Part shown: positions 4,720 through 5,895 of the stretch, in pieces
Numbering within the stretch: the first letter of the stretch is position 1
How the letters are laid out: each line of letters opens with the position of its first letter
Source of the DNA: Myxococcales bacterium
Lineage (GTDB): Bacteria > Myxococcota_A > Polyangia > Palsa-1104
DNA: 5,895 nt
Assembly (NCBI GenBank): GCA_023248835.1
Contig: JAHFDU010000256.1
Span: 1-5,895, forward strand
Reading direction: 5' to 3'
Translations under genes and position numbers: made by a program
Notes under the pieces: generated by a model
The model's database searches: none
Seen by the model: the letters and a program-made list of their open reading frames with translations, nothing else
What the model was told of the DNA's origin: nothing

Positions 4720-5895
4720 TTATGCCGTTTTCTTATCTAGGCCGTAGCGCTCGACTTTCATGATCAGATTCGAACGGCTGATGCCAAGCTCTTTGGCGAG
4801 CAGGGACTTGTTCCAGTGGGTGCGAATCAGGCCTTGGTAAATGAGATCGCGCTCGAGCTCTTCGACCGCAGTTTTCAGCGATCCGTCGCCGTCAAGCGAC
4901 GATTGCCGCACGACAGGATGGGCGACAGGTGCCAGCGCTGCGGCGTCGCGCACCCGCTGCGACAATACCTCGATGCCGATCGCTTGCAGATCGCCGCCGA
5001 GCACCATGCAGCGTTCGATCTCGTTTTCGAATTCGCGGATGTTGCCCGGCCAAGGATAGCGCTGTAGCGCCAGCATGGCTTCGGACGAAAAGCGCGGTGG
5101 CCGCGTGCTCGGCGAGCCTGGATGCGGGCGAAAATGTTTGCGCAAAAAATGCTCGAGCAAAATCGGCAGGTCGTCCATGCGGTCGCGCAACGGCGGCATC
5201 TGCACTTTGATGACGTGGATACGATAGTAAAGATCCTCGCGAAATTCGCCGCGCTCGACCATTTTTTGCAAATCTTTGTGGGTCGCGGCGATCACCCGCA
5301 CGTCGACCGAGTGGGTCTCGGTGCTGCCGACGGGAGTGAAGGTGCCCTCTTGCAGCACGCGTAACAGCTTGACTTGGAGTGCGGGTGACATGTCGCCGAT
5401 TTCATCGAGAAAAAAAGTGCCGCCGTCGGCCTGCTCGAAAAGGCCCTTCTTGTCTTTGATCGCGCCAGTAAACGATCCCTTGGTGTGGCCGAACAGCGCG
5501 CTTTCGAGCAGGTTGTCGTTGAAGGCCGAGCAATTCTGCACCACGAAGGCTTTTTTGGCGCGCGGACCGTTATAGTGAATGGCGCGCGCGATCAATTCCT
5601 TGCCTGTGCCGCTCTCGCCTTGGATGAGCACGGTGGATTCGGACTGCACGATTTTTTCGAGCAGGCGAAAAATTCCCTGAATCGGGCGCGAATTACCGAC
5701 GATATTTTCGAATCGATAACTGACCGGTTCCGCACTCACCGCGGCTTCGTGCTCGCGTTTTAGCCGCAACTCCTGTTGGCGATAGTTCTGAATTTCGTCG
5801 GCGCCAAACTCGAGCAGATCAGACAAGTGATCAAGTTCCGATTGCGACAGTTGCGGAATTTTTCCCAGCGCACGATTGAGATCGGTGCCGCTGCC
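4720..5895 (-). CDS. Sigma-54-dependent transcriptional activator (bEBP), AAA+ and Fis-type HTH part (5' partial)
   Basis: The frame is open to the right edge, so the start and sensor domain lie outside; the start-like TTG at 5826 is not the true start. Of 391 visible residues, 1-60 form a charged helical, coiled-coil-like linker. The AAA+ domain follows: Walker A GESGTGKE (93-100), the sigma-54-contacting loop GSFTGA (140-145, Ser replacing the usual second Ala of GAFTGA), Walker B FFLDE (161-165), the arginine-finger region REDLYYR (219-225), and sensor II WPGNIREFEN. The C-terminus (about 340-384) is a Fis-type helix-turn-helix, NKSLLAKELGISRSNLIMKVERYGL. It should bind an upstream enhancer and use ATP to remodel RNA polymerase-sigma-54. 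The input signal is unknown because the sensor is missing. It converges on the toxin gene, so it belongs to a different transcription unit. Family assignment is very secure. Confidence 0.96.
   Translation of the reverse strand, partial: GSGTDLNRALGKIPQLSQSELDHLSDLLEFGADEIQNYRQQELRLKREHEAAVSAEPVSYRFENIVGNSRPIQGIFRLLEKIVQSESTVLIQGESGTGKELIARAIHYNGPRAKKAFVVQNCSAFNDNLLESALFGHTKGSFTGAIKDKKGLFEQADGGTFFLDEIGDMSPALQVKLLRVLQEGTFTPVGSTETHSVDVRVIAATHKDLQKMVERGEFREDLYYRIHVIKVQMPPLRDRMDDLPILLEHFLRKHFRPHPGSPSTRPPRFSSEAMLALQRYPWPGNIREFENEIERCMVLGGDLQAIGIEVLSQRVRDAAALAPVAHPVVRQSSLDGDGSLKTAVEELERDLIYQGLIRTHWNKSLLAKELGISRSNLIMKVERYGLDKKTA

Overview
The window looks like chromosomal DNA from a high-GC Gram-negative bacterium, most likely a myxobacterium or other Myxococcota/deltaproteobacterial relative. 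This rests on the strong G/C third-position bias in the large genes, a secreted protein with a Gly/Asp/Ala/Pro-rich linker after a lipobox-like cysteine, a sigma-54 enhancer-binding protein, and an accessory mix of effector-like and toxin-antitoxin genes. No taxonomic search could be run, so this is inference.

Layout. Positions 1-2165 (+) hold the 3' part of a large multi-domain protein whose start lies left of the window. It combines the C-terminal end of an alpha/beta-hydrolase fold, a low-complexity linker with a duplicated decapeptide, an HELTH zincin metallopeptidase domain, a calpain-like (C2) cysteine peptidase domain with recognisable Cys, His and Asn, and a Pro/Thr/Gly tail encoded by a 9-bp tandem repeat. 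A 143-aa soluble protein of unknown function follows 16 nt later (2182-2613) and is probably co-transcribed; an immunity, inhibitor or adaptor role is a contextual guess. A 148-bp AT-richer gap (2614-2761) contains a tandem 20-bp repeat and a tentative promoter. The third gene (2762-4039) encodes a secreted, possibly lipid-anchored, sialidase-like beta-propeller protein.

Next comes a compact type II toxin-antitoxin operon: a ribbon-helix-helix antitoxin (4110-4343) overlapping a MazF-like endoribonuclease (4328-4657). It has a near-consensus sigma-70 promoter placed so close to the start codon that the mRNA is probably leaderless. A 16-bp segment of this promoter/start region is repeated exactly upstream of the propeller gene. 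A convergent gene on the minus strand (4720 to beyond 5895) encodes the AAA+ and Fis-type DNA-binding domains of a sigma-54-dependent activator; its sensor region lies off the right edge.

The most unusual element is the protein that joins an alpha/beta-hydrolase remnant, a zincin and a calpain-like peptidase in one chain, with a small tightly linked partner gene. It resembles a multi-enzyme effector or toxin more than a housekeeping enzyme, but no secretion gene is visible in the window.
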